NCBI GenBank assembly: GCA_040635515.1
Contig: JBEYHY010000002.1
Coordinates: forward strand, 310,001-374,000
Direction: 5' to 3'
DNA from: Prauserella_A sp040635515
Lineage (GTDB): Bacteria > Actinomycetota > Actinomycetes > Mycobacteriales > Pseudonocardiaceae
Length of the DNA stretch: 64,000 bases
Shown: in pieces, positions 8,025 through 17,044 of the stretch
How the letters are laid out: every line of letters starts with the position of its first letter
Position numbering within the stretch: the stretch's first letter is position 1
Program-made: the position numbers and the translations under genes
Notes under the pieces: model-generated
Database searches by the model: none
What the model saw: only the letters and a program-made list of their open reading frames with translations
Told to the model about the DNA's origin: nothing

Positions 8025-9745
8025 TGCGAACCTCCGGCTTCCTTGGTCGCGGGGCGTGCTCGATTCTGGGCTGCGATGTGCTGTGCCGCAAGGTATCCGA
8101 ACACCATCGCCGGTCCGATCGTCGCTCCCGGCCCCGCGTAGGTGCGGCCCATCACGGCGGCGCTGGTGTTGCCCGCGGCGTAGAGACCCTCGATGACCGA
8201 TCCGTCCTCGCGCAGCACCCTGGCGTCGGCGTCGGTGGTCAGCCCGCCTTTCGTGCCGAGATCGCCCGGCACGATCCGCATCGCGTAGAACGGGGCCCGC
8301 TCCAGCGCTCCAAGGCTCGGGTTGGGCTTGTGCCTCGGATCGCCGTAGTAGTGGTCGTAGGCGCTGACACCGCGCTGGAAGTCCTCGTCGGCACCCGCGC
8401 GGGCGAAGCCGTTGAACCTGGTGACGGTCGCCTCCAGGGCGTCGGCCGGAACGCCGATGCGCTCCGCGAGTCCTCGCAGTGTCGAGGCCTTGGCCGCGAT
8501 GCCCGCTTCGAACCAGCGGCGTGGCAGCGGTTGTCCCGGGCCGAGGCCGGTGAACAGATAGCGGTTGCGGTAACGCTGGTCGAAAACCAGCCAGGCGGGC
8601 AGGTTCCGCGCGGGTCCTTCGCCAGGCCCGTACATGGCGTGCACGGCTTCGACGTAGGGGGCGGACTCGTTGACGAACCGCAGCCCCTCACCGTTGACCA
8701 TGAGGCAACCCGGGCGGGAACGCTCGGCGAGCGCGAACCACGGCCCTCCGGTGAGCGGCAGCGAAGGCCCCCACCACGCATCGTCCATCAGGTCGACTCC
8801 GGAACCGAGCGCCATACCCGCGACGATGCCGTCGCCGGTGTTGCCCTTGGCCCCGACCGTCCACTCCGTACCGATGGGCTGGCGCTGGTACTTGCGCCTG
8901 AGTTGCTCGTTGTGCTCGAAGCCGCCGCAGGCGAGGACGACGCCGTGCCGGGCCCGCAGCAGCACCGGTTCCTTCCCGGGAGCTCGTTCGGTCCAGACCC
9001 CGGTGACGACGTCGTTCTCGCTGTGCAGACTGGTCATCGGGGTGGAAAGCAGCAAGGGGACACCGGCGCGCGACAGCCCTGCCCGCAAGCCTGCCGCCAG
9101 CGCCTGCCCCATGGACAGCAGCTTCTTGCCGCTGAGTTTGCCGATCACGCCACGTACGCCGAGCCGCAGCAGTCTCGTGATCCCGCGCGGATGCCTGGCG
9201 ATGAGGCTCAGCCAGCGGAAATCGGCCTGTGTCAAGGGAAAGCCCAGTGGAGGCTCGCTGTAGGGCGGTTCGAGGTCGGCGAGATCGGCGCCGAGCAGCT
9301 TGCCGTCCAGCGGAACCGGTTCGGCGGACCGGCCGCGTGCCCTTCCGCCGGGGGCTTCGGGGTGGTAGTCGGAGTAGTCGCGCACCCAGCGCAGCCGCAG
9401 CGGCGTGTGCTTGTGCACGAAGGCGACGACCTCGGGCCCGGCGTCGAGGTAGGCGGCCCGGCGTTCGGCGGGAACGACGTCACCCACGATGGCGTCGAGG
9501 TAGCGGTGTGCCTCCTCCGGCGGGTCCTCGATGCCCGCCGAGCGCAGCGCTTCGTTGCCGGGGATCCAGACTCCGCCGCCGGACCGCGCGGTGGAGCCGC
9601 CGAACCGGGCCGTCTTCTCCAGCACGACCACGGAGAGACCGGCGTGTGCGGCCGCGAGTGCCGCGGTCATGCCCGCCGCGCCGCTGCCGACCACGATGAC
9701 GTCGTACTCGTGGCCGGCGCCGGGATCCGCGCTGCCCACTGCCAT
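8021..9745 (-). CDS. kstD: 3-ketosteroid delta1-dehydrogenase KstD
   Basis: 574 residues. The N-terminal FAD site is YDVIVVGSGAAGMTAALAAA followed by GGSTARSGGGVWIP. The C-terminus carries the KstD signature YAAGNTSAAVMGRTYAGPG, which includes the catalytic Tyr/Gly pair region, plus GDLGTKGGL. The protein resembles the mycobacterial KstD (Rv3537) along its length. It introduces the 1(2) double bond of 3-keto-4-ene steroids, using FAD. The ATG has a strong AGGAGG at 9750-9755. It is first in a five-gene leftward operon (kstD, kshA, orf, kshB, hsd4B), and a perfect KstR box sits 9 bp in front of the start codon. Confidence 0.94.
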   Translation of the reverse strand: MAVGSADPGAGHEYDVIVVGSGAAGMTAALAAAHAGLSVVVLEKTARFGGSTARSGGGVWIPGNEALRSAGIEDPPEEAHRYLDAIVGDVVPAERRAAYLDAGPEVVAFVHKHTPLRLRWVRDYSDYHPEAPGGRARGRSAEPVPLDGKLLGADLADLEPPYSEPPLGFPLTQADFRWLSLIARHPRGITRLLRLGVRGVIGKLSGKKLLSMGQALAAGLRAGLSRAGVPLLLSTPMTSLHSENDVVTGVWTERAPGKEPVLLRARHGVVLACGGFEHNEQLRRKYQRQPIGTEWTVGAKGNTGDGIVAGMALGSGVDLMDDAWWGPSLPLTGGPWFALAERSRPGCLMVNGEGLRFVNESAPYVEAVHAMYGPGEGPARNLPAWLVFDQRYRNRYLFTGLGPGQPLPRRWFEAGIAAKASTLRGLAERIGVPADALEATVTRFNGFARAGADEDFQRGVSAYDHYYGDPRHKPNPSLGALERAPFYAMRIVPGDLGTKGGLTTDADARVLREDGSVIEGLYAAGNTSAAVMGRTYAGPGATIGPAMVFGYLAAQHIAAQNRARPATKEAGGSQ

Positions 9746-9754
9746 GCCGCCTCC

Positions 9755-9768
9755 TGAAACGCGTTATA
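9755..9768. promoter_or_regulatory. KstR operator candidate for the kstD operon
   Basis: TGAAACGCGTTATA matches the KstR consensus TNNAACNNGTTNNA at every fixed position. It lies 9 bp upstream of the kstD ATG and overlaps the Shine-Dalgarno by one base, so a bound repressor would cover the start region of the leftward operon. Confidence 0.8.
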
Positions 9769-9810
9769 GAAATCAAGGCCCTCGTTGTCGGTACTTCCGT
9801 CACGATAGAC

Positions 9811-9824
9811 GAGAACGTGTTTCA
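9811..9824. promoter_or_regulatory. KstR operator candidate for the divergent flavoprotein gene
   Basis: GAGAACGTGTTTCA matches TNNAACNNGTTNNA with one mismatch (first T is G). It lies 8 bp before the GTG at 9833 and 42 bp from the kstD box, so the short divergent region carries one operator per direction. Confidence 0.72.
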
Positions 9825-9832
9825 GTTCTAGG

Positions 9833-11422
9833 GTGAGGACCGTGGCCGGAACAGCGGAAATTCAGGAAATCGCGGACGTGGTGGTCGTGGGTTTCGGCGC
9901 CGCGGGCGCCTGTGCGGCCATCGAGGCCGCCGAACGCGGTGCCGACGTGCTGGTGATCGACAGGTTCGGCGGGGGAGGTGCGAGCGCGCTCAGCGGCGGG
10001 GTCGTCTACGCGGGTGGCGGGACGCCGCAGCAGCGCGAGGCGGGCGTCGGCGACTCGGTCGAGGCCATGTACGAATACCTGCGGCGGGAGGTCGGCGACG
10101 TGGTCTCCTCGCAGACCCTGCGCCGCTTCTGTGAGGGCAGTCCCGAGTTGATCGGTTGGCTGGAGCGCCACGGCGTTCCGTTCGAGGGCAGCCTCTGCCC
10201 GGTGAAGACGTCCTATCCCGGCAACGACCATTACCTCTACTACTCGGGAAGCGAGGCGGCTGGCGGGTTCAGGGACGCCGCGAAGCCCGCGCCGAGGGGG
10301 CATCGGGTCAAAGGCAGTGGAACCTCGGGAAAGGTCCTGTTCGCCCGGCTCGCCGCCTCGGCCCGGAAGGCAGGCGTGCGCGTGCTTCCGCAGACGAAGG
10401 GCGTCGAGCTGATCACCGAATCCGGCGCGGTGACAGGACTGACCGTGCGCACCCTGCGTGGCGCGCCCCGGGGGGTGCGATGGGCGCACCGCGTACTGGC
10501 GAGGTACGCGGCCAAACCGGGTCTCTACGTGCCCGCGCTGCGCAAGCTGCTGGAACGCCGGGTCGTCGCGCTCGAACGCAAGTACGGCGCCCCCGCGACC
10601 GTGCACGCCCGCCGCGGGGTCGTGCTCGCCGCGGGTGGCTTCATCGCCAACAGGGCCATGGTGCGCGAGCACGCCCCGGCCTACCGGGGAGGGCTCGCGC
10701 TCGGTACGGCGGGCGACGACGGTTCCGGGATCGCGATGGGGGTCGCGGCGGGAGGGGCGACCGCCGAGCTCGGCCGGATCTCGGCGTGGCGGTTCCTCAC
10801 TCCGCCCAGCGCGTTCATCGGCGGGGTGCTCGTCAACGAGCGCGGGGAGCGGTTCATCGACGAATCCCGTTACGGCGCGGCGATCGGCGAGGCGATGATC
10901 ACCGGGCAGGGCGCGCGTGCCTGGCTGCTCGTCGACGACGCGATCGTGCGCGCGGCGAGGAAGGGCGCTCGCGCGGAAAGCCAGTGGTTCCAATGGTTGC
11001 AGGCGCTGTACCTGTTGCGAAGGGGCAGGGTCGGCGGCGCTTCCCCCGAGGAGGTGGCCGCGAAGGCGGGAATCGACCCGGAGGGGCTCGTCCGCACTGT
11101 GGCCGCCTATCGGAACGGGGATGCCGACCCGCTCGGCAAACCGGAGGAATTCCGGGCGCCGCTGGACACTCCGCCGTTCTCGCTCATTGATCTGACCATC
11201 AAGCCGAACATCGGTTACCCGTGTCCGATGCTGACGCTGGGCGGGCTCGTCGTCGGGGAGGACGCCGGGCAGGTGCTGGCCGCCGACGGTGCCGCCGTGC
11301 CGGGGCTCTACGCGGCGGGCAGGTCCGCGGTTGGAATCTGTTCCAGGTCGTATGTCAGCGGACTTTCGCTCGCCGACTGTGTGTTCTCAGGGCGTCGAGC
11401 CGGTGCGGCCGTGAGTGCGTGA
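9833..11422 (+). CDS. KstD-family FAD-binding dehydrogenase (Rv0785-like)
   Basis: 529 residues. It has an N-terminal dinucleotide site (DVVVVGFGAAGACAAIEAAE), a glycine-rich GGGGASALSGGVVYAGGG and a C-terminal flavin motif YAAGRSAVGICSRSYVSG. The architecture is that of flavocytochrome c/KstD flavoproteins, but the catalytic-region sequence differs from the neighbouring kstD. It resembles Rv0785-type proteins of unknown substrate. It may act on another steroid ring intermediate; that is inferred from its KstR box and position. The start could be GTG 9833 or GTG 9842; neither has a well-spaced ribosome site, so leaderless translation is possible. hsaA follows after 67 bp with its own box. Confidence 0.82.
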   Translation: MRTVAGTAEIQEIADVVVVGFGAAGACAAIEAAERGADVLVIDRFGGGGASALSGGVVYAGGGTPQQREAGVGDSVEAMYEYLRREVGDVVSSQTLRRFCEGSPELIGWLERHGVPFEGSLCPVKTSYPGNDHYLYYSGSEAAGGFRDAAKPAPRGHRVKGSGTSGKVLFARLAASARKAGVRVLPQTKGVELITESGAVTGLTVRTLRGAPRGVRWAHRVLARYAAKPGLYVPALRKLLERRVVALERKYGAPATVHARRGVVLAAGGFIANRAMVREHAPAYRGGLALGTAGDDGSGIAMGVAAGGATAELGRISAWRFLTPPSAFIGGVLVNERGERFIDESRYGAAIGEAMITGQGARAWLLVDDAIVRAARKGARAESQWFQWLQALYLLRRGRVGGASPEEVAAKAGIDPEGLVRTVAAYRNGDADPLGKPEEFRAPLDTPPFSLIDLTIKPNIGYPCPMLTLGGLVVGEDAGQVLAADGAAVPGLYAAGRSAVGICSRSYVSGLSLADCVFSGRRAGAAVSA

Positions 11423-11429
11423 CAAAAAC

Positions 11430-11443
11430 GAGAACGTGTTCTA
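11430..11443. promoter_or_regulatory. KstR operator candidate upstream of hsaADCB
   Basis: GAGAACGTGTTCTA is a near-perfect palindrome that fits TNNAACNNGTTNNA with one mismatch at the first base. It is 46 bp upstream of the hsaA ATG and just after the flavoprotein stop. Confidence 0.75.
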
Positions 11444-11489
11444 GTCTTGGAAGTGTCATTCCAGGTAACCAGCAGGAACGAGGCACAGG

Positions 11490-12668
11490 ATGAGTGAGCG
11501 GGGCACCGCAGCGGTGGTGGCCGGGATCAGGGATCTGCTGCCCGTGTTACGCGAGCGCGCGCAGGAGGCGGAGGACGCCCGCCGGATCCCGGAACAGTCG
11601 ATCAAGGCCCTGCAGGAAACCGGCTTCTTCAAACTCCTGCAACCCACCCCCCATGGCGGCTACGAATCCGATCCGGTCACCTTCTACACGGCGGTCAGGG
11701 ACATCGCGAGCGCCTGCGGATCGACGGGATGGGTGGCTTCCATCCTCGGCGTCCATCCGTGGCACGTGGCGCTGTTCGAAGCCGAGGCACAGCAAGAGGT
11801 GTGGGGCGACGACGCCGACACGCGCATTTCCTCGTCGTACGCGCCGACGGGCAAGGCCACGATCGTCGAGGGCGGCTACCGGCTCACCGGCCGGTGGAGT
11901 TTCTCCTCCGGCTGCGACCACGCGACCTGGGTACTGCTCGGCGCGCCCGCCTTCGACGACGAGGGCAAGCCGGTCGACTTCTGCACCTACCTGCTTCCCA
12001 TTGCCGACTACACGATCGCCGACGTGTGGGACACGGTGGGGCTGCGGGGAACCGGCAGCAACGACATCATCGTCGAGGACGTCTTCGTGCCGAAGCACAG
12101 GGCACTGAGTTTCGTACTGACCTCCAAGTGCAAGACACCGGGACAGCTCGTCAATCCGGGTCCGCTCTACCGGCTTCCCTACGGTTCGGTGCATCCGAGC
12201 ACGATCACCGCGCCCATCATCGGCATGGCCCAGGGCGCCTACGACGTCCACGTCGCGTATCAGCGCGACCGCGTCAGGGCCGCCTACCAGGGCGAGAAGT
12301 CGGCGGAGGACCCCTTTGCCAAGGTGCGGATCGCCGAGGCGGCAAGCGATATCGACGCGGCCTGGCTCCAGCTCACGCACAACATCGGCGAACTCTACGA
12401 ACTGGCCCGCGCCGAGCGGAAGCTGCCGTTCGCGACGAGGCTGCGGGTGCGCAGAGATCAGGTGCGGGGCACCGAAAGGGCCATCGCCGCGATCGACAGG
12501 CTGTTCGAGAACTCGGGAGGAAGGGCGTTGCGCGCGGGAACTCCCTTGCAGCGATTCTGGCGGGACGCGCACGCGGGCAGGGTCCACGCGGCCAACGACC
12601 CGGAAAGGGCCTACACCATGTTCGGCACGGGAACCTTCGGGCTTCCGGTCGAGAACGCCATGGTGTGA
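11490..12668 (+). CDS. hsaA: 3-HSA hydroxylase oxygenase component HsaA
   Basis: 392 residues, close to the family length of 394. It is a flavin-dependent monooxygenase of the acyl-CoA-dehydrogenase fold (group D), with FSSGCDHATWVLLGAP in the beta domain and GLRGTGSNDIIVEDVFVP ahead of the C-terminal helical bundle. Using reduced FMN supplied by HsaB, it hydroxylates 3-hydroxy-9,10-secoandrosta-1,3,5(10)-triene-9,17-dione to the catechol. It is the first gene of hsaA-hsaD-hsaC-hsaB, the same order as in mycobacteria. The KstR box upstream implies induction by steroid CoA intermediates. Confidence 0.94.
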   Translation: MSERGTAAVVAGIRDLLPVLRERAQEAEDARRIPEQSIKALQETGFFKLLQPTPHGGYESDPVTFYTAVRDIASACGSTGWVASILGVHPWHVALFEAEAQQEVWGDDADTRISSSYAPTGKATIVEGGYRLTGRWSFSSGCDHATWVLLGAPAFDDEGKPVDFCTYLLPIADYTIADVWDTVGLRGTGSNDIIVEDVFVPKHRALSFVLTSKCKTPGQLVNPGPLYRLPYGSVHPSTITAPIIGMAQGAYDVHVAYQRDRVRAAYQGEKSAEDPFAKVRIAEAASDIDAAWLQLTHNIGELYELARAERKLPFATRLRVRRDQVRGTERAIAAIDRLFENSGGRALRAGTPLQRFWRDAHAGRVHAANDPERAYTMFGTGTFGLPVENAMV

Positions 12669-12678
12669 AAGGATTCTC

Positions 12679-13551
12679 GTGACGGGGTCTACAGTGGATT
12701 TTCGAACCGAGGGCGCCTACGCCGAGGTCGGCGGCGGGCTGCGGCTGCACTATCACGAGGCGGGAACCGAACACGACGAGACCGTGGTCCTGCTGCATGG
12801 GGGAGGCCCCGGCGCTTCGGCGGCGAGCAACTTCGCCCGCAACATCCCGGTGTTCGCCAAGTCCTTCCGCACCATCGCCGTCGACCAGCCCGGTTTCGGC
12901 CGCTCGGCCAAACCTACCGAGCACCCGCAGTACTTCACGCACAGCGCCACCGCCGTCGTGGGACTGCTCGACGCGCTGGGCATCGAGAAGGCCCATCTCG
13001 TCGGCAACTCGCTCGGCGGGGGAGCCGCGGTGCGCCTCGCGCTGGATCATCCCCGGCGCGCGGGACGGCTGGTGCTCATGGGTCCCGGCGGGGTCAGTGT
13101 GAACGTGTTCTCGCCCGATCCCACGGAGGGCATCAAGAACCTGGCGAGGTTCGCGGCTTCACCGGGGCCGAGCAAGGACAAGCTCGCCGCGTTCCTGAGG
13201 GTCATGGTGCACGACCAGTCGCTGATCACCGACGAACTGATCGAGGAACGGTTCGCGGCGGCGAGCACGCCCGAGTCGCTCGCCGCGATGGCGGCGATGG
13301 GTGCCTCCTTCGCCCGTCCTGACAGCTACGAGCAGGGCATGTTGTGGCGCGAGGTGCACCGGCTGCGGCAACGGGTCCTGCTGATCTGGGGCAGGGAGGA
13401 CAGGGTCAATCCGCTCGACGGGGCACTGCTGGCACTCAAGAACATCCCCCGTGCCCAGTTGCACGTTTTCGGCAATTGCGGGCACTGGGCGCAGGTGGAA
13501 CGGTTCGAGGAGTTCAACCGGCTTGCCATCGACTTCCTGAAGGGTGAGTGA
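12679..13551 (+). CDS. hsaD: Meta-cleavage product hydrolase HsaD
   Basis: 290 residues, alpha/beta-hydrolase fold. The oxyanion region is LLHGGGPGASAASNF and the nucleophile elbow is GNSLGG. The catalytic triad candidates are S111, D241 (WGREDRVNP) and H269 (GNCGHWAQ), the spacing known for this family. It hydrolyses the 4,9-DSHA ring-cleavage product to HIP precursor and 2-hydroxyhexa-2,4-dienoate. The GTG start at 12679 is preceded by AAAGGA; the reading frame is open further upstream only within hsaA. The stop overlaps the hsaC start region. Confidence 0.94.
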   Translation: MTGSTVDFRTEGAYAEVGGGLRLHYHEAGTEHDETVVLLHGGGPGASAASNFARNIPVFAKSFRTIAVDQPGFGRSAKPTEHPQYFTHSATAVVGLLDALGIEKAHLVGNSLGGGAAVRLALDHPRRAGRLVLMGPGGVSVNVFSPDPTEGIKNLARFAASPGPSKDKLAAFLRVMVHDQSLITDELIEERFAAASTPESLAAMAAMGASFARPDSYEQGMLWREVHRLRQRVLLIWGREDRVNPLDGALLALKNIPRAQLHVFGNCGHWAQVERFEEFNRLAIDFLKGE

Positions 13552-13553
13552 CG

Positions 13554-14462
13554 ATGGGTATCCGTTCGCTCGGTTATCTGCGCATCGAGGCGACCGACAT
13601 GGCGGCGTGGCGGGAGTACGGCCTCAAGGTGCTCGGCATGGTGGAGGGGCAGGGCCGCGACCCGGACTCGTTGTACCTGCGCATGGACGACTTCCCGGCG
13701 CGGCTGGTGATCGTTCCCGGCGAGGCCGACCGGCTCGCGCAGGCGGGCTGGGAGGCGGCCAACGCGGCGGAACTCGACGACGTACGCACGCGCCTGACCT
13801 CGCACGGCGTCCCGTTCAAGGAGGGCACGAGCGAGCAGTGTGCCGATCGCGGGGTGCAGGAACTGATCGCGTTCGACGATCCCTCCGGCAACACCCTTGA
13901 GGTCTTCCACGGCGTCGCGCTGCAGCACCGCAGGGTGGTCAGTCCCTACGGGCACACGTTCGTGACGGGGGAGCAGGGCCTCGGTCACGTCGTACTGTCC
14001 ACTCACGACGATGAAGCGGCACTGCGGTTCTACAGGGACGTGCTGGGATTCCGGTTGCGGGATTCGATGCGGCTGCCCCCGCAGCTCGTCGGGCGGCCCG
14101 CCGACGGCGACCCGGCGTGGCTGCGCTTCTTCGGCTGCAACCCGCGTCATCACAGCCTCGCGTTCCTGCCCATGCCGACACCGAGCGGCATCGTGCACCT
14201 CATGATCGAGGTGGCAAGCACCGACGACGTCGGCCTGTGCCTCGACAGGGCGAAACGACGTGAGATTCCGATGTCGGCGACCCTGGGCAGGCACGTCAAC
14301 GACCTGATGCTGTCGTTCTACATGAAGACCCCCGGCGGGTTCGACGTGGAGTTCGGCTGCGAGGGAAGGCAGGTCGACGACGAACGGTGGATCGCGAGGG
14401 AGAGCACGGCGGTGAGCCTGTGGGGACACGACTTCTCCGTCGGGGCCTCAGGAAACTCATGA
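13554..14462 (+). CDS. hsaC: Iron-dependent extradiol dioxygenase HsaC
   Basis: 302 residues with two vicinal-oxygen-chelate modules. The 2-His-1-carboxylate iron site is complete: H145 (QGLGHVVLST), H215 (GIVHLMIEV) and E266 (FDVEFGCEG). It cleaves the catechol 3,4-DHSA in the meta position. The ATG at 13554 was chosen over an in-frame GTG at 13548 because AGGGTGAG lies at correct spacing for the ATG and the family protein starts as M-x-IRSLGYLRIEATDM. It overlaps hsaB by ATGA. Confidence 0.95.
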   Translation: MGIRSLGYLRIEATDMAAWREYGLKVLGMVEGQGRDPDSLYLRMDDFPARLVIVPGEADRLAQAGWEAANAAELDDVRTRLTSHGVPFKEGTSEQCADRGVQELIAFDDPSGNTLEVFHGVALQHRRVVSPYGHTFVTGEQGLGHVVLSTHDDEAALRFYRDVLGFRLRDSMRLPPQLVGRPADGDPAWLRFFGCNPRHHSLAFLPMPTPSGIVHLMIEVASTDDVGLCLDRAKRREIPMSATLGRHVNDLMLSFYMKTPGGFDVEFGCEGRQVDDERWIARESTAVSLWGHDFSVGASGNS

Positions 14463-15040
14463 TCCGCGAGGGAGCCGCGGAGTCCACTGTGGAATCCCTG
14501 GATCCCGGTGGCGAGCTGGTCGATCCGGCCGGATTCCGTTCGGTACTCGGTCATTTCTGTACGGGAGTGACTATCGTGACCGCGGCCGACGACGAAGGGC
14601 GGCCCGCGGGCTTCGCCTGCCAGTCGTTCGCGGCGTTGTCGCTCGACCCGCCGCTCGTGTTGTTCTGCCCTGCCAAGGGTTCGCGTACCTGGCCGCTGAT
14701 CGAGCGGATCGGCCGGTTCGCGGTGAACGTGCTCGCCGACGATCAGCGGGAACTGAGCGCGCGGTTCGGCAGGTCGGCTCCCGACAAGTTCGACGCGGTG
14801 CCGTGGCGGCCCGCGCCGAGCGGCGCCCCGCTGCTCGGCGGGGCACTGACGTGGGTCGACTGCCGGCTCGACGCGGTACACGAGGCGGGCGACCACTACG
14901 TGGTGGTCGGCAGGGTCACGGCGCTCGGCGCGGTGTCGCGGGGACGGCCGTTGTTGTTCTACCGCGGCACCTACACGGTGACCGAACAGGAGTCGCCGCC
15001 GGGCGTGCCCTCCTGGCCTCGGCCGGACGACTGGTTCTGA
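14459..15040 (+). CDS. hsaB: FMN reductase component HsaB
   Basis: 193 residues, flavin-reductase-like split-barrel domain (FRSVLGHFCTGVTIVTA, FACQSFAALSLDPPLVLFCP, RFAVNVLADDQ). It supplies reduced FMN to HsaA. The ATG overlaps the hsaC stop (ATGA), so it is translationally coupled at the end of the hsaADCB operon. The SDR gene 21 bp downstream may be co-transcribed. Confidence 0.92.
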   Translation: MIREGAAESTVESLDPGGELVDPAGFRSVLGHFCTGVTIVTAADDEGRPAGFACQSFAALSLDPPLVLFCPAKGSRTWPLIERIGRFAVNVLADDQRELSARFGRSAPDKFDAVPWRPAPSGAPLLGGALTWVDCRLDAVHEAGDHYVVVGRVTALGAVSRGRPLLFYRGTYTVTEQESPPGVPSWPRPDDWF

Positions 15041-15061
15041 CCCGGCCGTTAGGATCGCGCC

Positions 15062-15814
15062 ATGAGTACGCGGGTGGCGGTGGTGACCGGGGCCGGGTCG
15101 GGAATCGGAAGGCAGATCGCGCTGAGCCTGCTCGGCGCGGGGTACAGCGTGGCGCTGGCCGGCAGGCGCGAACGGCCGCTGCGGGACACCGTGGCCGCGG
15201 CGGGCGGCACCGGCGACTCCACCGAGGTGGTCCCGGCCGACGTCACCGACGACGAGGCGGTCGCGCGCTTGTTCGACCGGGTCGCCGAGCGCTGGGGCAG
15301 GGTCGACGTGCTCGTGAACAACGCGGGCACCTTCGGTGCGCCCGGCTCGGTCGACACCCTGTCCGCCGCGGACTGGAGGGCGACCGTCGAGGTCAACCTC
15401 ACCGGCATGTTCCTGTGCGCGCACCACGCCGTGCGGCTCATGAAGGCACAGGACCCGCAAGGCGGGCGCATCATCAACAACGGTTCGATCTCCGCGCACG
15501 TGCCCCGGCCGGACAGCGTCGCCTACACGGCGACCAAACACGCCGTCACCGGTCTCACCAAGTCGATTTCCCTCGACGGGCGGGCTTTCGGCATCGCGTG
15601 CGGGCAGATCGACATCGGCAACGCGGCGACGGACATGACGGCGGGGATCGCGACCGGCGCGCGGCAGGCCGACGGCAGCGTCCGGCCGGAGCCGACGTTC
15701 GACGTCTCGCACGTCGGCGACGCAGTGCTCGCGATGGCGAACCTCCCGTTGTCGGCCAACGTCCAGTTCATGACCATCGCGGCCACCACGATGCCGTTCA
15801 TCGGGCGAGGCTGA
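15062..15814 (+). CDS. Short-chain dehydrogenase/reductase of unknown substrate
   Basis: 250 residues, classical SDR. The cofactor loop is TGAGSGIG, NNAG is at about residue 86, and the active site is Ser (NNGSISA) with YTATK. The residue after beta2 (LAGRRERPL) has Arg residues that usually indicate NADPH. It lies 21 bp after hsaB in the same direction and converges on fadA5 with an 8-bp gap. A role in steroid metabolism is plausible from position, but no close family match is claimed. There is no KstR box directly before it. Confidence 0.75.
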   Translation: MSTRVAVVTGAGSGIGRQIALSLLGAGYSVALAGRRERPLRDTVAAAGGTGDSTEVVPADVTDDEAVARLFDRVAERWGRVDVLVNNAGTFGAPGSVDTLSAADWRATVEVNLTGMFLCAHHAVRLMKAQDPQGGRIINNGSISAHVPRPDSVAYTATKHAVTGLTKSISLDGRAFGIACGQIDIGNAATDMTAGIATGARQADGSVRPEPTFDVSHVGDAVLAMANLPLSANVQFMTIAATTMPFIGRG

Positions 15815-15822
15815 GTCCGGTC

Positions 15823-16986
15823 TCAGAGCCGTTGCAGGATGGTCGCCGTCGACAGCGCTCCTCCCGCGCACATGGTGACCAATGCCGTCGCGGCGTCCCT
15901 GCGTTCGAGTTCGTGCAGCGCGGTGGTGAGCAAGCGGGTTCCCGTGTTGCCGACGGGATGGCCGAGCGCGATGGCCCCGCCGTTGACGTTGACGCGCGCG
16001 GGATCGGCCTGGTGCATGTGCTGCCAGGACAGCACGACCGAGGCGAACGCCTCGTTGACCTCGAAGAGATCGATGTCGGTGGTGCCGAGCCCCGTCCTGG
16101 ACAGCACGCGCGTGGTCGCCTGCACGGGCCCGTCGAGGTGGTAGTAGGGCTCAGCGCCGACGAGCGCCTGAGCCAGCACCCTCGCTCGTGGCCGCAGCCC
16201 GAGCTTCTCCGCCACCCGCGAATCCATCACCAGCACGGCCGAGGCGCCGTCCGAGATCTGTGATGACGTGCCTGCGGTGTGCACACCGCCGTCGAGGACA
16301 GGGGCGAGCTTCGCGAGTCCTTCCGCCGTCGTTTCCCGCAGCCCCTGATCCCTGGTGATCAGTCTCGTCTCGCCGCTCGGCGCGCCGGTTTCGTCGAGTA
16401 CGGGGGCCTTGACCGGCACGATTTCCCTGGTGAACCGGCCCTCTTCCCACGCGATGGCGGCTTTGTGCTGGGAGGCGAGGCCGAAGGCGTCGATGTCGGC
16501 CCTGTCGAATCCCCTGCGCACCGCGATGCGTTCGGCCGCCGTGTACTGGTCGGGCAGATCGATGGTCCAGGACGGGGGGCGTCGCGATCCCGCGTTCTCG
16601 CCGGTGTTGGCGCCGAGCGGCACCCTGCTCATGGCTTCGACCCCGCAGGCGATGCCGACGTCGATCGCGTCGGCCGAGATCAGCCCGCAAACAAGATGCA
16701 ATGCCTGCTGGGCGGAACCGCACTGGGCGTCGATCGTGGTGGCACCGGTCTGCTGGGGCAGGCCGGCGTGCAGCCACGCGGTGCGCGTGATGTTGCCCGC
16801 CTGCTCGCCCGCCTGCGTCACGTTGCCGCCGATGACCTGCTCGACAAGTGCGGGATCGACGCCCGCGCGTTCCAGCAGCGCGGACTGTGCCACGCCCAGC
16901 AGTTCGGCGGCGTGGACACCGGCCAGCCAGCCTCGGCGTTTGCCGATGGGAGTGCGTACCGCCTCGACGATGACCGGGTCACCCAC
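15823..16986 (-). CDS. fadA5: Steroid side-chain beta-ketoacyl-CoA thiolase FadA5
   Basis: 387 residues. The nucleophilic Cys is C89 in DAQCGSAQQ. The His and second Cys lie in NGGAIALGHPVGNTGTRLL and TMCAGGALS. The sequence follows mycobacterial FadA5, which thiolyses the 3-ketoacyl-CoA of C24/C22 cholesterol side-chain intermediates. GTG 16986 was chosen: AAAGGA precedes it and the family starts with PVIVEAxRxPIGKR. A longer frame upstream would run through the operator. It is divergent from cyp125, the same arrangement as in Mycobacterium. Confidence 0.9.
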   Translation of the reverse strand: MGDPVIVEAVRTPIGKRRGWLAGVHAAELLGVAQSALLERAGVDPALVEQVIGGNVTQAGEQAGNITRTAWLHAGLPQQTGATTIDAQCGSAQQALHLVCGLISADAIDVGIACGVEAMSRVPLGANTGENAGSRRPPSWTIDLPDQYTAAERIAVRRGFDRADIDAFGLASQHKAAIAWEEGRFTREIVPVKAPVLDETGAPSGETRLITRDQGLRETTAEGLAKLAPVLDGGVHTAGTSSQISDGASAVLVMDSRVAEKLGLRPRARVLAQALVGAEPYYHLDGPVQATTRVLSRTGLGTTDIDLFEVNEAFASVVLSWQHMHQADPARVNVNGGAIALGHPVGNTGTRLLTTALHELERRDAATALVTMCAGGALSTATILQRL

Positions 16987-17044
16987 GCGTTCGTCCTTTC
17001 CCCGTTGAACCGGCCTGGCGGGCCGGTGGAAGCTCCCGCAAAAA

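Noticed and set aside
13099..13112. KstR-like palindrome inside hsaD
   Set aside because: Its two outer fixed positions mismatch the consensus and the codons (VNVFS) are ordinary for this GC-rich gene, so chance is the simpler explanation.
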